A stretch of 64,000 nucleotides of DNA from Butyrivibrio sp. INlla21 (GCF_900116875.1 NZ_FPCC01000015.1:18661-82660), one strand, 5' to 3'; counted from the stretch's first letter, positions 35,437 through 44,290 are shown. The notes: generated by a model from the sequence alone, not told the origin. A program made the numbers and translations.

Positions 35437-37116
35437 TCAATTATTGGAGTCCATAATTATCGGCATGATCATCGGTCTTCTTTTTGTCTTCTTCCAAATA
35501 TAATCGCTTAAGACGTCTTTGACAATATTTTTTAGTTTTCCCCAGTCGGTAATACCCTTATCAAGTGCCTCGGTAACCTCGTCGTAAACAAGATCCGTAG
35601 CATCGTCAATGAGTTTGTCGGACTCTCTTACATAAACAAAACCTCTTGATACGATGCTGGGGCCTGATACAAGCGTTCCATTGGACTGATCCAGCCCGAA
35701 TACAACTATTACAATTCCATCCTCGGCAAGATGCTGTCTGTCTCTGAGCACGACATTTCCTACATCTCCTACGCCAAGTCCGTCTACAAGAATAGCTCCG
35801 AAAGGAACCTTTCCGTTTATGGCAGCGCCTTCTCCGTTAAGCTCAAGAATATCACCGGAATGAAGAATAAAGATATTCTCCTTGGGTATTCCGAGATCCT
35901 TGGCTATTCTGCGCTGAGCCATAAGATGTCTATACTCTCCGTGAACGGGAATCGCATATTTGGGTTTAACCAAAGTATAAAGAAGCTTGATGTCTTCCTG
36001 ACAAGCATGTCCCGAAACATGGACATCCTGGAATACAACATCTGCACCCTTCATCTGGAGTTCATTAATTATATTGGTAACGGCCTTCTCATTACCCGGA
36101 ATCGGATGTGATGAGAAAATAACCGTATCACCCGCGCCTATAGTGATCTTCTTGTGCTGGCTGCTTGCCATTCTGCTGAGTGCAGCCATACTCTCTCCCT
36201 GGCTTCCCGTCGTAATGATGACGGTCTTGTTCTCAGGGTAGTTCTTGATCTGGTCAATATCGATAAGTGTATCATCAGGAACCTGTATACATTCAAGCTT
36301 CTGAGCTATATCGATAATGCTGACCATGCTTCGGCCCTCGACCACAACTTTTCTGCCGAATTTGTGAGCAATGTTGATTATCTGCTGAACTCTGTCAACG
36401 TTGGAAGCAAAAGTCGCAACGATGATCCTTGAATTCTCGTGCTCTTCAAAAAGTGAGTTGAGCGCTCTTCCGACTGTCTTCTCGGAAGGAGTAAAACCGG
36501 GACGCTCTGCGTTGGTTGAATCGCACATGATACCAAGGACACCCTTTTTACCGATCTCAGCGAAACGCTGAAGATCTATGGGATCTCCGTAAACAGGTGT
36601 GTAGTCAACCTTAAAGTCTCCCGTATGCACGATCGTACCTGCAGGCGAATATATCGCAAGCGCTGCTGCATCAACGATCGAATGGTTGGTTCTTATAAAC
36701 TCAACTCTGAACTGTCCAAGGTTAATGGACTGTCCAAACTTAACCACTTTTCTTCTTGTGCTCTTTAAAAGGTTATGCTCCTCGAGCTTGTGTTCAATTA
36801 TACCCATTGTAAGCCTTGTTGCATATACGGGTACATTGAGTTCATGCAAAATATACGGAAGAGCACCGATATGGTCCTCATGTCCGTGGGTAATAACGAA
36901 TCCTTTTACCTTATCAATGTTTTCCTGAAGATATGTGATATCCGGAATGACAAGGTCGATTCCCAACATGTCATCGTCAGGGAATGCCAATCCGCAGTCA
37001 ACCACAATAATACTGTCTTCATATCTGAAGGCAGTGATGTTCATTCCAATCTGCTCAAGACCACCCAAAGGAATGATCTGCAGCTTGGACGCATTTTCAA
37101 TTTTCTTTTTGTTCAA
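35437..37116 (-). CDS. rnj: Ribonuclease J
   Basis: 559 aa metallo-beta-lactamase/beta-CASP RNase with 5'-3' exo- and endonuclease activity. Zn motif THGHEDHIGALPYIL near residue 80, NHSIVDAAALAI, HTGDFKVD, beta-CASP core TTGSQGESMAALSRMASSQHKKI and FSSHPIPGNEKAV, HVSGHACQEDIKLLYTLVKPKYAIPVHGEYRHLMAQ, and the C-terminal RRPMIMPIIMDSN. One copy only; it is inserted between the DUF1292 and mltG-like genes compared with Bacillus order. Confidence 0.96.
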   Translation of the reverse strand: MNKKKIENASKLQIIPLGGLEQIGMNITAFRYEDSIIVVDCGLAFPDDDMLGIDLVIPDITYLQENIDKVKGFVITHGHEDHIGALPYILHELNVPVYATRLTMGIIEHKLEEHNLLKSTRRKVVKFGQSINLGQFRVEFIRTNHSIVDAAALAIYSPAGTIVHTGDFKVDYTPVYGDPIDLQRFAEIGKKGVLGIMCDSTNAERPGFTPSEKTVGRALNSLFEEHENSRIIVATFASNVDRVQQIINIAHKFGRKVVVEGRSMVSIIDIAQKLECIQVPDDTLIDIDQIKNYPENKTVIITTGSQGESMAALSRMASSQHKKITIGAGDTVIFSSHPIPGNEKAVTNIINELQMKGADVVFQDVHVSGHACQEDIKLLYTLVKPKYAIPVHGEYRHLMAQRRIAKDLGIPKENIFILHSGDILELNGEGAAINGKVPFGAILVDGLGVGDVGNVVLRDRQHLAEDGIVIVVFGLDQSNGTLVSGPSIVSRGFVYVRESDKLIDDATDLVYDEVTEALDKGITDWGKLKNIVKDVLSDYIWKKTKRRPMIMPIIMDSNN

Positions 37117-37174
37117 AATTATTCCTCCATCTTTTGTAGAAAAGACGCAGAACCCAATAATAACCAGTTACCCG

Positions 37175-37438
37175 TTAAATATCGAGATCTATGTCGTCTT
37201 CTGAAAGCAGCTTGCGAAAAACGCCTGCGACCGCATCAAGTTCTTTTTCGTCATCTACGATCACATAAACCGCTTCTTCATCTTTAATATCGGAGTCATC
37301 GCGCAAAATGAGCGCTTCTCCGTCACCATCCTCTTCATCTGTTACAAGCAAATATGTTTTTGCACCAATAACTGTCTGTTCAAGGCAATAGAACTCAACA
37401 GGTTCTTCGCCGTCGGGACTAAAAATAATCTTTTCCAA
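37175..37438 (-). CDS. DUF1292 protein (YrzB type)
   Basis: 87 aa acidic protein: MEKIIFSPDGEEPVEFYCLEQTVIGAKTYLLVTDEEDGDGEALILRDDS and a C-terminal ELDAVAGVFRKLLSEDDIDLDI, matching the DUF1292 family. The order ireB-ruvX-DUF1292 (yrzL-yrrK-yrzB) is widespread in Bacillota. 13 bases separate it from ruvX. Function unknown. Confidence 0.9.
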   Translation of the reverse strand: MEKIIFSPDGEEPVEFYCLEQTVIGAKTYLLVTDEEDGDGEALILRDDSDIKDEEAVYVIVDDEKELDAVAGVFRKLLSEDDIDLDI

Positions 37439-37450
37439 ATCGGTTTTCTC

Positions 37451-37873
37451 TCAATCTTTTCTGTTGTTCAGATAATCCTGAAGTATTATCTGAGCTGCGA
37501 TCATATCTACGTATTCTTTTCTCTCGCGACCTCGTATTCCGAGTTCGTCCATTATCTCATCCGCCTCTACCGTGGTAAGGCGCTCATCCCACATTATTAC
37601 GGGGATGTTTGTTCTTCTCTCAATCTTGTCCTTGAATTCAAGGCATAACTCTGATCGCACAGAAGGTGTGGTATCCATGTTAACAGGGAGTCCCAGAACT
37701 ATCTTCTCGACTCCGTATTCCACAATAAGCTCCTCTATACGTGCCAGTGTTTTTCTAAGTTTATTCTCTTCTTTTCTACGGATTATCTCTTTACCTTGAG
37801 CGGTAAGAAGAAGCGCATCGCTGATGGCTACTCCGACCGTCTTGGAACCGTAATCAAGCCCCATTATCCGCAT
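37451..37873 (-). CDS. ruvX: Holliday junction resolvase-like RuvX (YqgF)
   Basis: 140 aa RNase H-like protein: N-terminal [19 protein letters not shown] with the catalytic Asp, [21 protein letters not shown], and C-terminal [44 protein letters not shown], carrying the remaining acidic residues. Family is linked to rRNA 5' maturation and junction resolution. Between ireB (9 bases) and DUF1292. Confidence 0.94.
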   Translation of the reverse strand: MRIMGLDYGSKTVGVAISDALLLTAQGKEIIRRKEENKLRKTLARIEELIVEYGVEKIVLGLPVNMDTTPSVRSELCLEFKDKIERRTNIPVIMWDERLTTVEADEIMDELGIRGRERKEYVDMIAAQIILQDYLNNRKD

Positions 37874-37882
37874 ATTATCGTA

Positions 37883-38158
37883 TTACTTTCTAGCCCAATC
37901 GTTGCTCTTGATGTACTCTGCAAGCATCTCTTCCACGAGTTCATCTCTCTCAACCTTCATAATAAGGCTTCTTGCACCCTTGTGGCTTGTGATATAAGTG
38001 GGATCTCCCGACATGATATATCCGACGATCTGGTTGACCGGATTGTATCCTTTCTCAAGAAGAGCATCGTATACCACAGAAAGAACCTTCTTAACACCTG
38101 TCTCGGGTTCAATCTCAACTTTAAAAAATTGGGTGTTTCCTAAATCCTGCTCTGCCAT
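37883..38158 (-). CDS. ireB: IreB-family regulatory phosphoprotein
   Basis: 91 aa DUF965 protein: [76 protein letters not shown]. In Enterococcus IreB is phosphorylated by the Ser/Thr kinase IreK and controls cephalosporin tolerance; Thr residues lie in its N-terminal segment here too (NTQ). Start at ATG 38158 with GGAG seven bases upstream. The Stk/PP2C pair at 20189-21898 may act on it. Confidence 0.93.
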   Translation of the reverse strand: MAEQDLGNTQFFKVEIEPETGVKKVLSVVYDALLEKGYNPVNQIVGYIMSGDPTYITSHKGARSLIMKVERDELVEEMLAEYIKSNDWARK

Positions 38159-38249
38159 AGTATTCTCCATTCATATATTATTGAAGCGGACTTCTCTCTC
38201 CGCTTGGAATCTGTAAAAAACGGTACACAATTATTATGACATAAGAAAA

Positions 38250-39602
38250 TCAAATAAGCAACGTATCGGAGCTTAAGAAAGCTCTGGGTATAACAGTGGC
38301 AATCTCTCCTGAGCCCGCATTTTCAGGGGCTTCGTCGGGCATAGGTGCTGCAATTCTGACATATCTGTCAGTATGCCCTATCATGTATCTCTTACCGCTT
38401 ATTCTTTCCTCATCTTCCCATAGAACCGAAAGTTCTTTACCAATGAAGAGTTCACGATAACACTCAGACTGCTTCTTTGTCAAATCAAGAAGCACATCGC
38501 TTCTGGCACTCTTTTCCTTGTCGGTGAGCTGATCCTTCATTCCTGCCGCAACAGTTCCTTTTCTCGGAGAATACTTGAACACATGCATCTCGTAGAAATC
38601 GATCTCCTCGGAAAATTTTCTGCATTCTTCAAACTCTTCCTCGGTCTCTCCCGGGAATCCCACGATAATATCTGTCGTGATCGCAGGCTTATCGAAATAC
38701 TCACGAAGAAGATCTACACCTTTTCTGAAATCGTCGGCTGTATAATGCCTGTTCATCCTCGCAAGCACACTGTCACATCCACTCTGAAGGGAAAGATGGA
38801 AATGGGGACAGAGTTTCTTTACAGCTGCAAGTCTCTTGACGTTTTCTTCGGTCATTATCCTGGGTTCAAGAGAGCTTATTCTGATCCTGTCTATTCCTTC
38901 AATATCACCTATCTTCTCGATAAGCGGAATAAGGAGTTGTTCTCCGTTTTCCATCCCGTATGAGCTTATATGAATTCCCGTAAGGACAACTTCTCTACAT
39001 CCTTTATTCGCAAGACCTTTTATCTCATCAAGGATATCCTTCATATCTCTGCTGCGCACTCTTCCTCTGGCATAAGGAATAACGCAATAAGTACAGAACT
39101 GATTGCAGCCGTCCTGAATCTTGATATAGGCTCTCGTATGCTCTGGAAGCTCAGAAAGCGTCATGTTCTCGTACTCATTCGTGTGATTTATGTCTATTAT
39201 AGACGTTCCGTGAAGAGTCTTATCATCTTCCACGCTTCTGATGTCTATAAATTCATCGAGTATCTCAACAATCTCGGATTTCTTGTTGTTTCCGACAGCA
39301 AGGTCAATGCTCTCATCCTTGAGCACACCCTCTTTTCCCGTCTCAACATAGCATCCGACCGCAACCACTATCGCATCCGGGTTCTCTTTCTTTGCTTTAT
39401 GGAGCATCTGTCTGGATTTTCTGTCCGCGATATTGGTAACCGTACAGGTATTTATGATATAGACATCGGCCTTATCGGAAAAAGGCACGATAATTCCGCC
39501 CGCTTCCTTGATTTTCTGTCCCATGACATCCATCTCGTAATTATTAACTTTACAACCCAGATTGTGCATGGCAATCTTTAGTCCTGCGACGTTTTTTGGC
39601 AT
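38250..39602 (-). CDS. mtaB: tRNA t6A37 methylthiotransferase MtaB
   Basis: 450 aa radical-SAM methylthiotransferase making ms2t6A37. N-terminal UPF0004 domain with cluster Cys in MHNLGCKVNNYE, YIINTCTVTN and VAVGCYVETG; radical SAM CxxxCxxC in IQDGCNQFCTYCVIPYARGRVRSRD near residue 155; a TRAM-like C-terminus. Sits near the dnaJ-prmA-rsmE block as in Bacillus, with thiI-nifS between. Start overlaps the divergent HPr-like promoter; no strong SD is seen (AGAAAG). Confidence 0.95.
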   Translation of the reverse strand: MPKNVAGLKIAMHNLGCKVNNYEMDVMGQKIKEAGGIIVPFSDKADVYIINTCTVTNIADRKSRQMLHKAKKENPDAIVVAVGCYVETGKEGVLKDESIDLAVGNNKKSEIVEILDEFIDIRSVEDDKTLHGTSIIDINHTNEYENMTLSELPEHTRAYIKIQDGCNQFCTYCVIPYARGRVRSRDMKDILDEIKGLANKGCREVVLTGIHISSYGMENGEQLLIPLIEKIGDIEGIDRIRISSLEPRIMTEENVKRLAAVKKLCPHFHLSLQSGCDSVLARMNRHYTADDFRKGVDLLREYFDKPAITTDIIVGFPGETEEEFEECRKFSEEIDFYEMHVFKYSPRKGTVAAGMKDQLTDKEKSARSDVLLDLTKKQSECYRELFIGKELSVLWEDEERISGKRYMIGHTDRYVRIAAPMPDEAPENAGSGEIATVIPRAFLSSDTLLI

Positions 39603-39630
39603 TGACTTTTACACTTTCTACGTATACTAT
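39602..39630 (+). promoter_or_regulatory. Promoter of HPr-like gene
   Basis: TTGACT (39602-39607), 17 bases, TACTAT (39625-39630); an overlapping TATACT at 39623-39628 is an alternative -10 with a 15-base spacer. It overlaps the mtaB start codon on the other strand. Confidence 0.65.
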
Positions 39631-39657
39631 GAAATAAAAGAAGGAGGTATTTGCGCA

Positions 39658-39888
39658 ATGAAGACCGTAAAAATTTCTTTAAATTCAATCGATAAGGTAA
39701 AATCTTTCGTAAATGACATCACAAAGTTTGATTATGACTTTGATCTTGTTTCAGGAAGATATGTTATCGACGCTAAGTCTATCATGGGTATTTTTTCACT
39801 CGATCTTTCTAAGCCTATCGATCTGAATATCCACGCTGAAGACGGCGCAGATGAGGTTCTTAATGTATTAAAGCCTTACATGATCTAA
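39658..39888 (+). CDS. HPr-like protein lacking the phosphoryl His (Crh-like)
   Basis: 76 aa. Fold and Ser46 region of HPr are clear: YVIDAKSIMGIFSLDLSKPIDLNIHAED, but the segment that should hold His15 reads SLNSIDKVKSFVND with no His. So it cannot carry phosphate from enzyme I yet keeps the HPr-kinase target Ser, like Crh of Bacillus. SD AAGGAGG eight bases before ATG 39658. One of two clear plus-strand genes, with its own promoter and a strong terminator. A regulatory role in carbon control is inferred. Confidence 0.88.
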   Translation: MKTVKISLNSIDKVKSFVNDITKFDYDFDLVSGRYVIDAKSIMGIFSLDLSKPIDLNIHAEDGADEVLNVLKPYMI

Positions 39889-39923
39889 TCTTTTTTGGAT
39901 TAGATCCATAAAAAAGACATTTC

Positions 39924-39953
39924 AGACCATCCAATCTTGGATGGTCTTTTTAT
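39924..39953 (+). terminator. Terminator of HPr-like gene
   Basis: Perfect 10-bp stem AGACCATCCA / TGGATGGTCT with a 4-base loop, followed by TTTTATTT on the plus strand. Confidence 0.92.
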
Positions 39954-39955
39954 TT

Positions 39956-40059
39956 GAGCAGAGCACTTAGCGAGGTCTTTTCGAGCTTAGTGCGAGCCAT
40001 GGGGATGCACTTAATGAGGTCCTTCCGAATTTAGTGCATATCCCAGAGCAGAGCACTTA
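39956..40059. repeat. Tandem 31-nt hairpins flanked by a 14-nt direct repeat
   Basis: Two 31-nt units (39963-39993, 40007-40037) share GCACTTA..GAGGTC....CGA..TTAGTGC. In unit 1 the variable pairs are GC and GC; in unit 2 AT and AT, so both stems stay paired (with one T-T mismatch). The 14-mer GAGCAGAGCACTTA occurs at 39956-39969 and 40046-40059. Lies between the converging HPr-like and thiI genes; no gene seen. Confidence 0.75.
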
Positions 40060-40069
40060 TCACGCCCCT

Positions 40070-41272
40070 CTATTTTTCTATAACTATTACCTCATCAGTC
40101 TCAATAGCTGTCTTTACCAGCTCATCAATCTTCTCTGCGAGATTTTCCTCATGTTTTCTGATAATCTCAGCGCGAGGTTTGGTCACGGGATGCTTAGCAA
40201 CAAAGATCGTGCAGCAATCCTCGTAAGGAAGAATGGAAGTCTCATAAGCATCAATCTTATAAGAAATATCAACAATATCCTGCTTATCAAATGCGATAAG
40301 AGGTCTGTAAACAGGGATATCCGTTACTACTTCACCCGTGCACATAAGGCTCTGCATTGTCTGAGAAGCGACCTGTCCGATACTCTCACCTGTCACAAGT
40401 CCCATACATCCTGTCTGTCCTGCGATGATATCAGCGATCCTCATCATATATCTTCTCATGATGATGGTAAGCTCATCGTGCGGACACTGCTTGTAGATAT
40501 ACATCTGAATATCCGTAAAGTTAATTACGTGGAGTCTGACCTTGCCCGTGTACTTGGCGATAACTCCCGCAAGATCGATAACCTTCTGCTTAGCTTTCTC
40601 ACTTGTATAAGGAGGAGCATTGAAATAAACAGCCTCGATATCAACACCTCTTTTAGCGATCATGTATCCGGCAACCGGTGAATCGATTCCGCCTGACAAA
40701 AGAAGCATCGCTTTTCCTGCGGTTCCTATCGGCATTCCGCCGGGTCCCGGAATTACTTCGGAGAAAATGTTGAGTTTTTCTCTGATCTCTACATTTATGA
40801 GAATGTCGGGATTATGTACATCAACCGTCATCTCATCATATGCATCAAGGATCTCTCCTCCGAGATGAGCCGCAAGCTCCATGGAATCCATGGGGAAGCT
40901 TTTATCAACACGTCTTACTTTAACCTTAAATGTCTTTTTCTTATCGGGATAAACTCCGTCAACGAAATCAACAACAGCCTTGGAAATGCCTGCAACATCG
41001 GGAAGATTACCGTCTCCGTTTCTCTCTATTGATACTGCGGGACAGATTCCCGTAACACCGAAGACAGTCTTGAGCTGATCCACAGTCTCGTTAAAATCAA
41101 AATTCTTGGCGTCAACATACATTCTTCCGTTAACTCTGGTTACGTTAAACTCACCGTCGCACTTGGAAAGAACACGCTCTATCTGCTTAACGAGCGCCTC
41201 CTCGAAAATGTATCTGTTTTTTCCTTTTACACCTATCTCCGCATACTTAATTACAAAAGCATGGTACTGCAT
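40070..41272 (-). CDS. thiI: tRNA 4-thiouridine synthase ThiI
   Basis: 400 aa. N-terminal ferredoxin-like/THUMP region (FVIKYAEIGVKGKNRYIFEEALVKQIERVL...VNGRMYVDA), then the PP-loop ATPase LLLSGGIDSPVAGYMIAKRGVDIEAVYF near residue 195 and MGLVTGESIGQVASQTMQSL. It ends without a rhodanese domain, the short form found in Bacillota that receives sulfur from a dedicated cysteine desulfurase; nifS is 15 bases upstream. Makes s4U8 in tRNA and may feed thiamine synthesis. Confidence 0.96.
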   Translation of the reverse strand: MQYHAFVIKYAEIGVKGKNRYIFEEALVKQIERVLSKCDGEFNVTRVNGRMYVDAKNFDFNETVDQLKTVFGVTGICPAVSIERNGDGNLPDVAGISKAVVDFVDGVYPDKKKTFKVKVRRVDKSFPMDSMELAAHLGGEILDAYDEMTVDVHNPDILINVEIREKLNIFSEVIPGPGGMPIGTAGKAMLLLSGGIDSPVAGYMIAKRGVDIEAVYFNAPPYTSEKAKQKVIDLAGVIAKYTGKVRLHVINFTDIQMYIYKQCPHDELTIIMRRYMMRIADIIAGQTGCMGLVTGESIGQVASQTMQSLMCTGEVVTDIPVYRPLIAFDKQDIVDISYKIDAYETSILPYEDCCTIFVAKHPVTKPRAEIIRKHEENLAEKIDELVKTAIETDEVIVIEK

Positions 41273-41287
41273 ATATGATCCTCTTTC

Positions 41288-42445
41288 TTAATGGCGATAG
41301 AATTCTCTCATGGTCTCTACCTGTGAGCAGAGTGTATCCAGCAAAAGATCTATCTCTTCCTTTGTTGTCATAACCGACATACTGATACGAATCGTTGATT
41401 CAAGAAGCTCTCTCGGAACTCCGATGGCTTTGAGCGTATCGGATACATGAGGGTTGTTGGACGTGCATGCCGATCCCGCTGAAACATAAATACCCTTTCC
41501 GCTCAGCATGTTAAGAACCGTCTCCGCAGCAAGTCCTTTGATGGAAAGACTGACTATATGCGGCGCTCCCTCATCGCATTTTGGTCCGTTTATCTTGATA
41601 TCCGTAAGCCTCTCTTCGAGATTGTCTATCAGATATTTCTTAAGTTCATAAAGCTTTTCGCTGTGCTGCGAAAGTCCGTCGCAACACATCTTGGCGGCAA
41701 GCGCAAGTCCTGCGATACCGGGCACATTCTCGGTTCCGGATCTCATTCCCTTCTGCTGCCCTCCGCCATAATTTATAGGAACTATCTTTGTTCCTTTTTT
41801 TACATATAAAAATCCGATTCCCTTAGGTCCGTGAATCTTATGTCCGCTGACAGACAAAAGATCTATATTAAGCGCCCTCGGACGGATCAAAACCTTTCCG
41901 TAAGCCTGCACCGCATCTACATGAAAAACTATGTCTTTATTAGCAGCCTTTATGATATTTCCGGCTTCCTCGACAGGCTCAATCGTTCCGATCTCATTGT
42001 TTACAAACATCAGTGAGACAAGAATGGTCTCGGGTCTGATGGCTTCTTTTAACTCATTAAGATCGATCCTTCCGGTCTCATCGACAGAAAGGTATGTGAT
42101 ATCAAAGCCCTCTTTCTGAAGATATTCCATTGTTACAAGAACAGCGGGATGCTCGATAGAGCTTGTTATGATGTGATTGCCGCGCCACTTATTGGCTCTT
42201 GCTGCACCTATTATCGCAAAATTATCGGACTCCGTTCCGCCCGATGTAAATACTATCTCACCCTGATCGACCTTAAGCGTTGATGCGATTGTTTCTCTTG
42301 CATCAGCTACTCTCTCTGCGGCAACGGCGCCCAAATGATGAACGCTTGATGGATTACCGTATTCTACAGTCATCTCCTTGGCAACAAGCAAAGCAACCTC
42401 ATCAAAAGCTCTGGTCGTCGCCGAATTATCCAAATATGCTTCCAT
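41288..42445 (-). CDS. nifS: Cysteine desulfurase (NifS/NifZ type)
   Basis: 385 aa PLP enzyme. N-terminal MEAYLDNSATTRAFDEVALLV, FTSGGTESDNFAIIGAA, VDAVQAYGKVLIRP, PLP Lys in LLSVSGHKIHGPKGIGFLYV near residue 200, and active-site Cys loop IYVSAGSACTSNNPHVSDTL near 325. Partner of ThiI by position (nifZ-thiI in Bacillus). Starts 3 bases after the rsmE stop, so it is in the dnaJ-downstream transcription unit or coupled to rsmE. Confidence 0.95.
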   Translation of the reverse strand: MEAYLDNSATTRAFDEVALLVAKEMTVEYGNPSSVHHLGAVAAERVADARETIASTLKVDQGEIVFTSGGTESDNFAIIGAARANKWRGNHIITSSIEHPAVLVTMEYLQKEGFDITYLSVDETGRIDLNELKEAIRPETILVSLMFVNNEIGTIEPVEEAGNIIKAANKDIVFHVDAVQAYGKVLIRPRALNIDLLSVSGHKIHGPKGIGFLYVKKGTKIVPINYGGGQQKGMRSGTENVPGIAGLALAAKMCCDGLSQHSEKLYELKKYLIDNLEERLTDIKINGPKCDEGAPHIVSLSIKGLAAETVLNMLSGKGIYVSAGSACTSNNPHVSDTLKAIGVPRELLESTIRISMSVMTTKEEIDLLLDTLCSQVETMREFYRH

Positions 42446-42448
42446 TTT

Positions 42449-43201
42449 TTATCCTTCTAAATGATACATTAGCCATGAAATAGCAGTAAATCCTGCTGTT
42501 TCGGTTCTGAGAATCCTCTTCCCGAGCGTTATGGGAAGTATGCCGTTTTCTTTGCAAAGTGCAACCTCCTCTTCGGAAAAGCCTCCTTCGGGTCCGATAA
42601 ACACACCTATACTCTGTCCCGGCTCTATGGATTCTATGATCTTTTTGGTCTCATCTATATGCTCGGCAAGCTCATAAGGAATGAGCTTTACATCAAGTTC
42701 TTTTGCATATGCGACAGCCTGTTTTATCGTCATAGGCATTGTCACCTTGGGGATTACCGCTCTCTTACTTTGCTTGGCTGCAGCCTCCGATATCGCATTC
42801 CAGCGCTTTATCTTGTTCTCCGCTTTCTTTTCGTCAAGCTTAACGACACATCTTTTGGTAGACATGGGTATTATCTCAAATGCGCCAAGCTCTACGGCTT
42901 TCTGAATAATAAGTTCCATCTTGTCCACTTTGGGAAGTCCTTGGAAAAGATATATCTTGGACGGAAGTTCGTTCCCTACTTCCTCTACAAAACAAAGATT
43001 CCCTATAACGGATGATCCCGTTATCTCTTCTATCTCGTAAAAGAGTTCTCGTCCGTCGCCCTCTTCTCTGATGCTTACGGAAAACTGCTCTCCGACCTTC
43101 ATTCTAAGGACATTAGCTATGTGATTGTAATCGTCTCCCGTTATCTCAACTTTTTTGAGATCGGCGGAAATAGCAGAACTATCAACAAAAAAATGATACA
43201 T
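42449..43201 (-). CDS. rsmE: 16S rRNA m3U1498 methyltransferase RsmE
   Basis: 250 aa SPOUT methyltransferase. N-terminal PUA-like region (YHFFVDSS...VEITGDDYNHIANVLRMKVGEQFSV), then LFQGLPKVDKMELIIQKAVELGAFEIIPMSTKRCVVK, RWNAISEAAAKQSKRAVIPKV and the knot IGVFIGPEGGFSEEEV...ITLGKRILRTETAGFTAISWLM. Start at ATG 43201 within a TGATG overlap with prmA; the longer frame begins inside prmA. Confidence 0.95.
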   Translation of the reverse strand: MYHFFVDSSAISADLKKVEITGDDYNHIANVLRMKVGEQFSVSIREEGDGRELFYEIEEITGSSVIGNLCFVEEVGNELPSKIYLFQGLPKVDKMELIIQKAVELGAFEIIPMSTKRCVVKLDEKKAENKIKRWNAISEAAAKQSKRAVIPKVTMPMTIKQAVAYAKELDVKLIPYELAEHIDETKKIIESIEPGQSIGVFIGPEGGFSEEEVALCKENGILPITLGKRILRTETAGFTAISWLMYHLEG

Positions 43202-44238
43202 CAATTTTTCCTCGAAGTAATTGAAACCCAATCTCCCTGGTGATGAATCTCCAAAATCTCAAGACCAGCATCCAGATGCGCCTTTTTAACCTCTTCTTCT
43301 TTGGTATTGATGATACCCGATGTGATATAGATACCGCCCTTTTTAAGCTGGTTCAGGATCACGGGTGTAAGGGGCACAAGAACGTTGGCAAGAATGTTTG
43401 CAACAACTATGTCGTACTTGTCGTAACCGACCTTATCCTGCACTTCTTTATCATCAATAATATTTCCGATGAGCATATCAAACTTATCGGGAGCAATCCC
43501 GTTGTTCTCCATGTTCTCTTTAACAGCGGGAACTGCGCACTTATCAAGATCCGTTCCCATAGCATGCTTGGCACCGAACATAAGCGCAAGGATAGATAAA
43601 ACTCCGCTTCCGGTTCCCACATCTAGGAGCTCGGTATCAGGCGTCACATACTTTTTTAGCATGCGGATGCAGAGCTGCGTTGTCTCATGCATACCTGTTC
43701 CGAAAGCCGTTCCCGGATCAATATGAAGGACCATCTCTGCCTTCTCTTTATCGGTATCAGTCTCTTTTTCCCATGAAGGAATAACGAGAATGTCATCTAT
43801 ATAAAACTTATGGAAATACTGCTTCCAGTTATTTATCCAATCTATATCCTCTGTCACATCAACAGATATAGTGCCGTCTCCGATATCGGAAAAGCTTCTC
43901 AGTTCATCAAGCTTTTCTTTCATCTCTGACTGCACTTCTTCGGGAGTCTTCTTTATCTTAACGTACTCTCCGTTGTCATCCGGAAGCTCTATGGTAAGCA
44001 TATTGTCATCATCAATCTCCAAAAAGAAATTGAGATATGCCGCGCCGCCTGTAAGCTCAGTATTGATCTTGTCAGGCTCAAGTTCGGGAGCATCAATAAA
44101 CATCTGCTCCTTATCCGCTGTCGAAAGCGGAGCATTATCTTCAATCTGAGCGCCCTCAAGACCGATGTCCTGAAGGTAACTTACTATTATATCTTCCGAT
44201 TCTTCATTGGTACGAACTCTAAAACGCATCCATTTCAT
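43201..44238 (-). CDS. prmA: Ribosomal protein L11 methyltransferase PrmA
   Basis: 345 aa. SAM-binding core: MVLHIDPGTAFGTGMHETTQLCIRML near residue 175, ELLDVGTGSGVLSILALMFGAKHAMGTDLDKCAVPAVKENMENNG, and catalytic-region YDIVVANILANVLVPLTPVILNQLKKGGIYITSGI. N-terminal MKWMRFRVRTNEESEDIIVSYLQDIGLEG. Start at ATG 44238 with AGGTGA upstream (a GTG nine bases earlier is less likely). Usual neighbour of dnaJ and rsmE; leader carries the 37-nt repeat. Confidence 0.96.
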   Translation of the reverse strand: MKWMRFRVRTNEESEDIIVSYLQDIGLEGAQIEDNAPLSTADKEQMFIDAPELEPDKINTELTGGAAYLNFFLEIDDDNMLTIELPDDNGEYVKIKKTPEEVQSEMKEKLDELRSFSDIGDGTISVDVTEDIDWINNWKQYFHKFYIDDILVIPSWEKETDTDKEKAEMVLHIDPGTAFGTGMHETTQLCIRMLKKYVTPDTELLDVGTGSGVLSILALMFGAKHAMGTDLDKCAVPAVKENMENNGIAPDKFDMLIGNIIDDKEVQDKVGYDKYDIVVANILANVLVPLTPVILNQLKKGGIYITSGIINTKEEEVKKAHLDAGLEILEIHHQGDWVSITSRKN

Positions 44239-44253
44239 GATAATCACCTATTT

Positions 44254-44290
44254 CAATGAGGTTCCGCTCTCGCATCCGCTCGCCGGAACT
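44254..44290 (-). repeat. 37-nt dispersed element, copy 2
   Basis: Same sequence as 30402-30438 except one base (C for T in the loop), same orientation, ending 15 bases upstream of the prmA ATG. Arms GTTCCG and CGGAAC. Upstream on the minus strand it is preceded by a second imperfect stem-loop at 44291-44335 (core CGAGTC/GACTCG). Confidence 0.85.
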
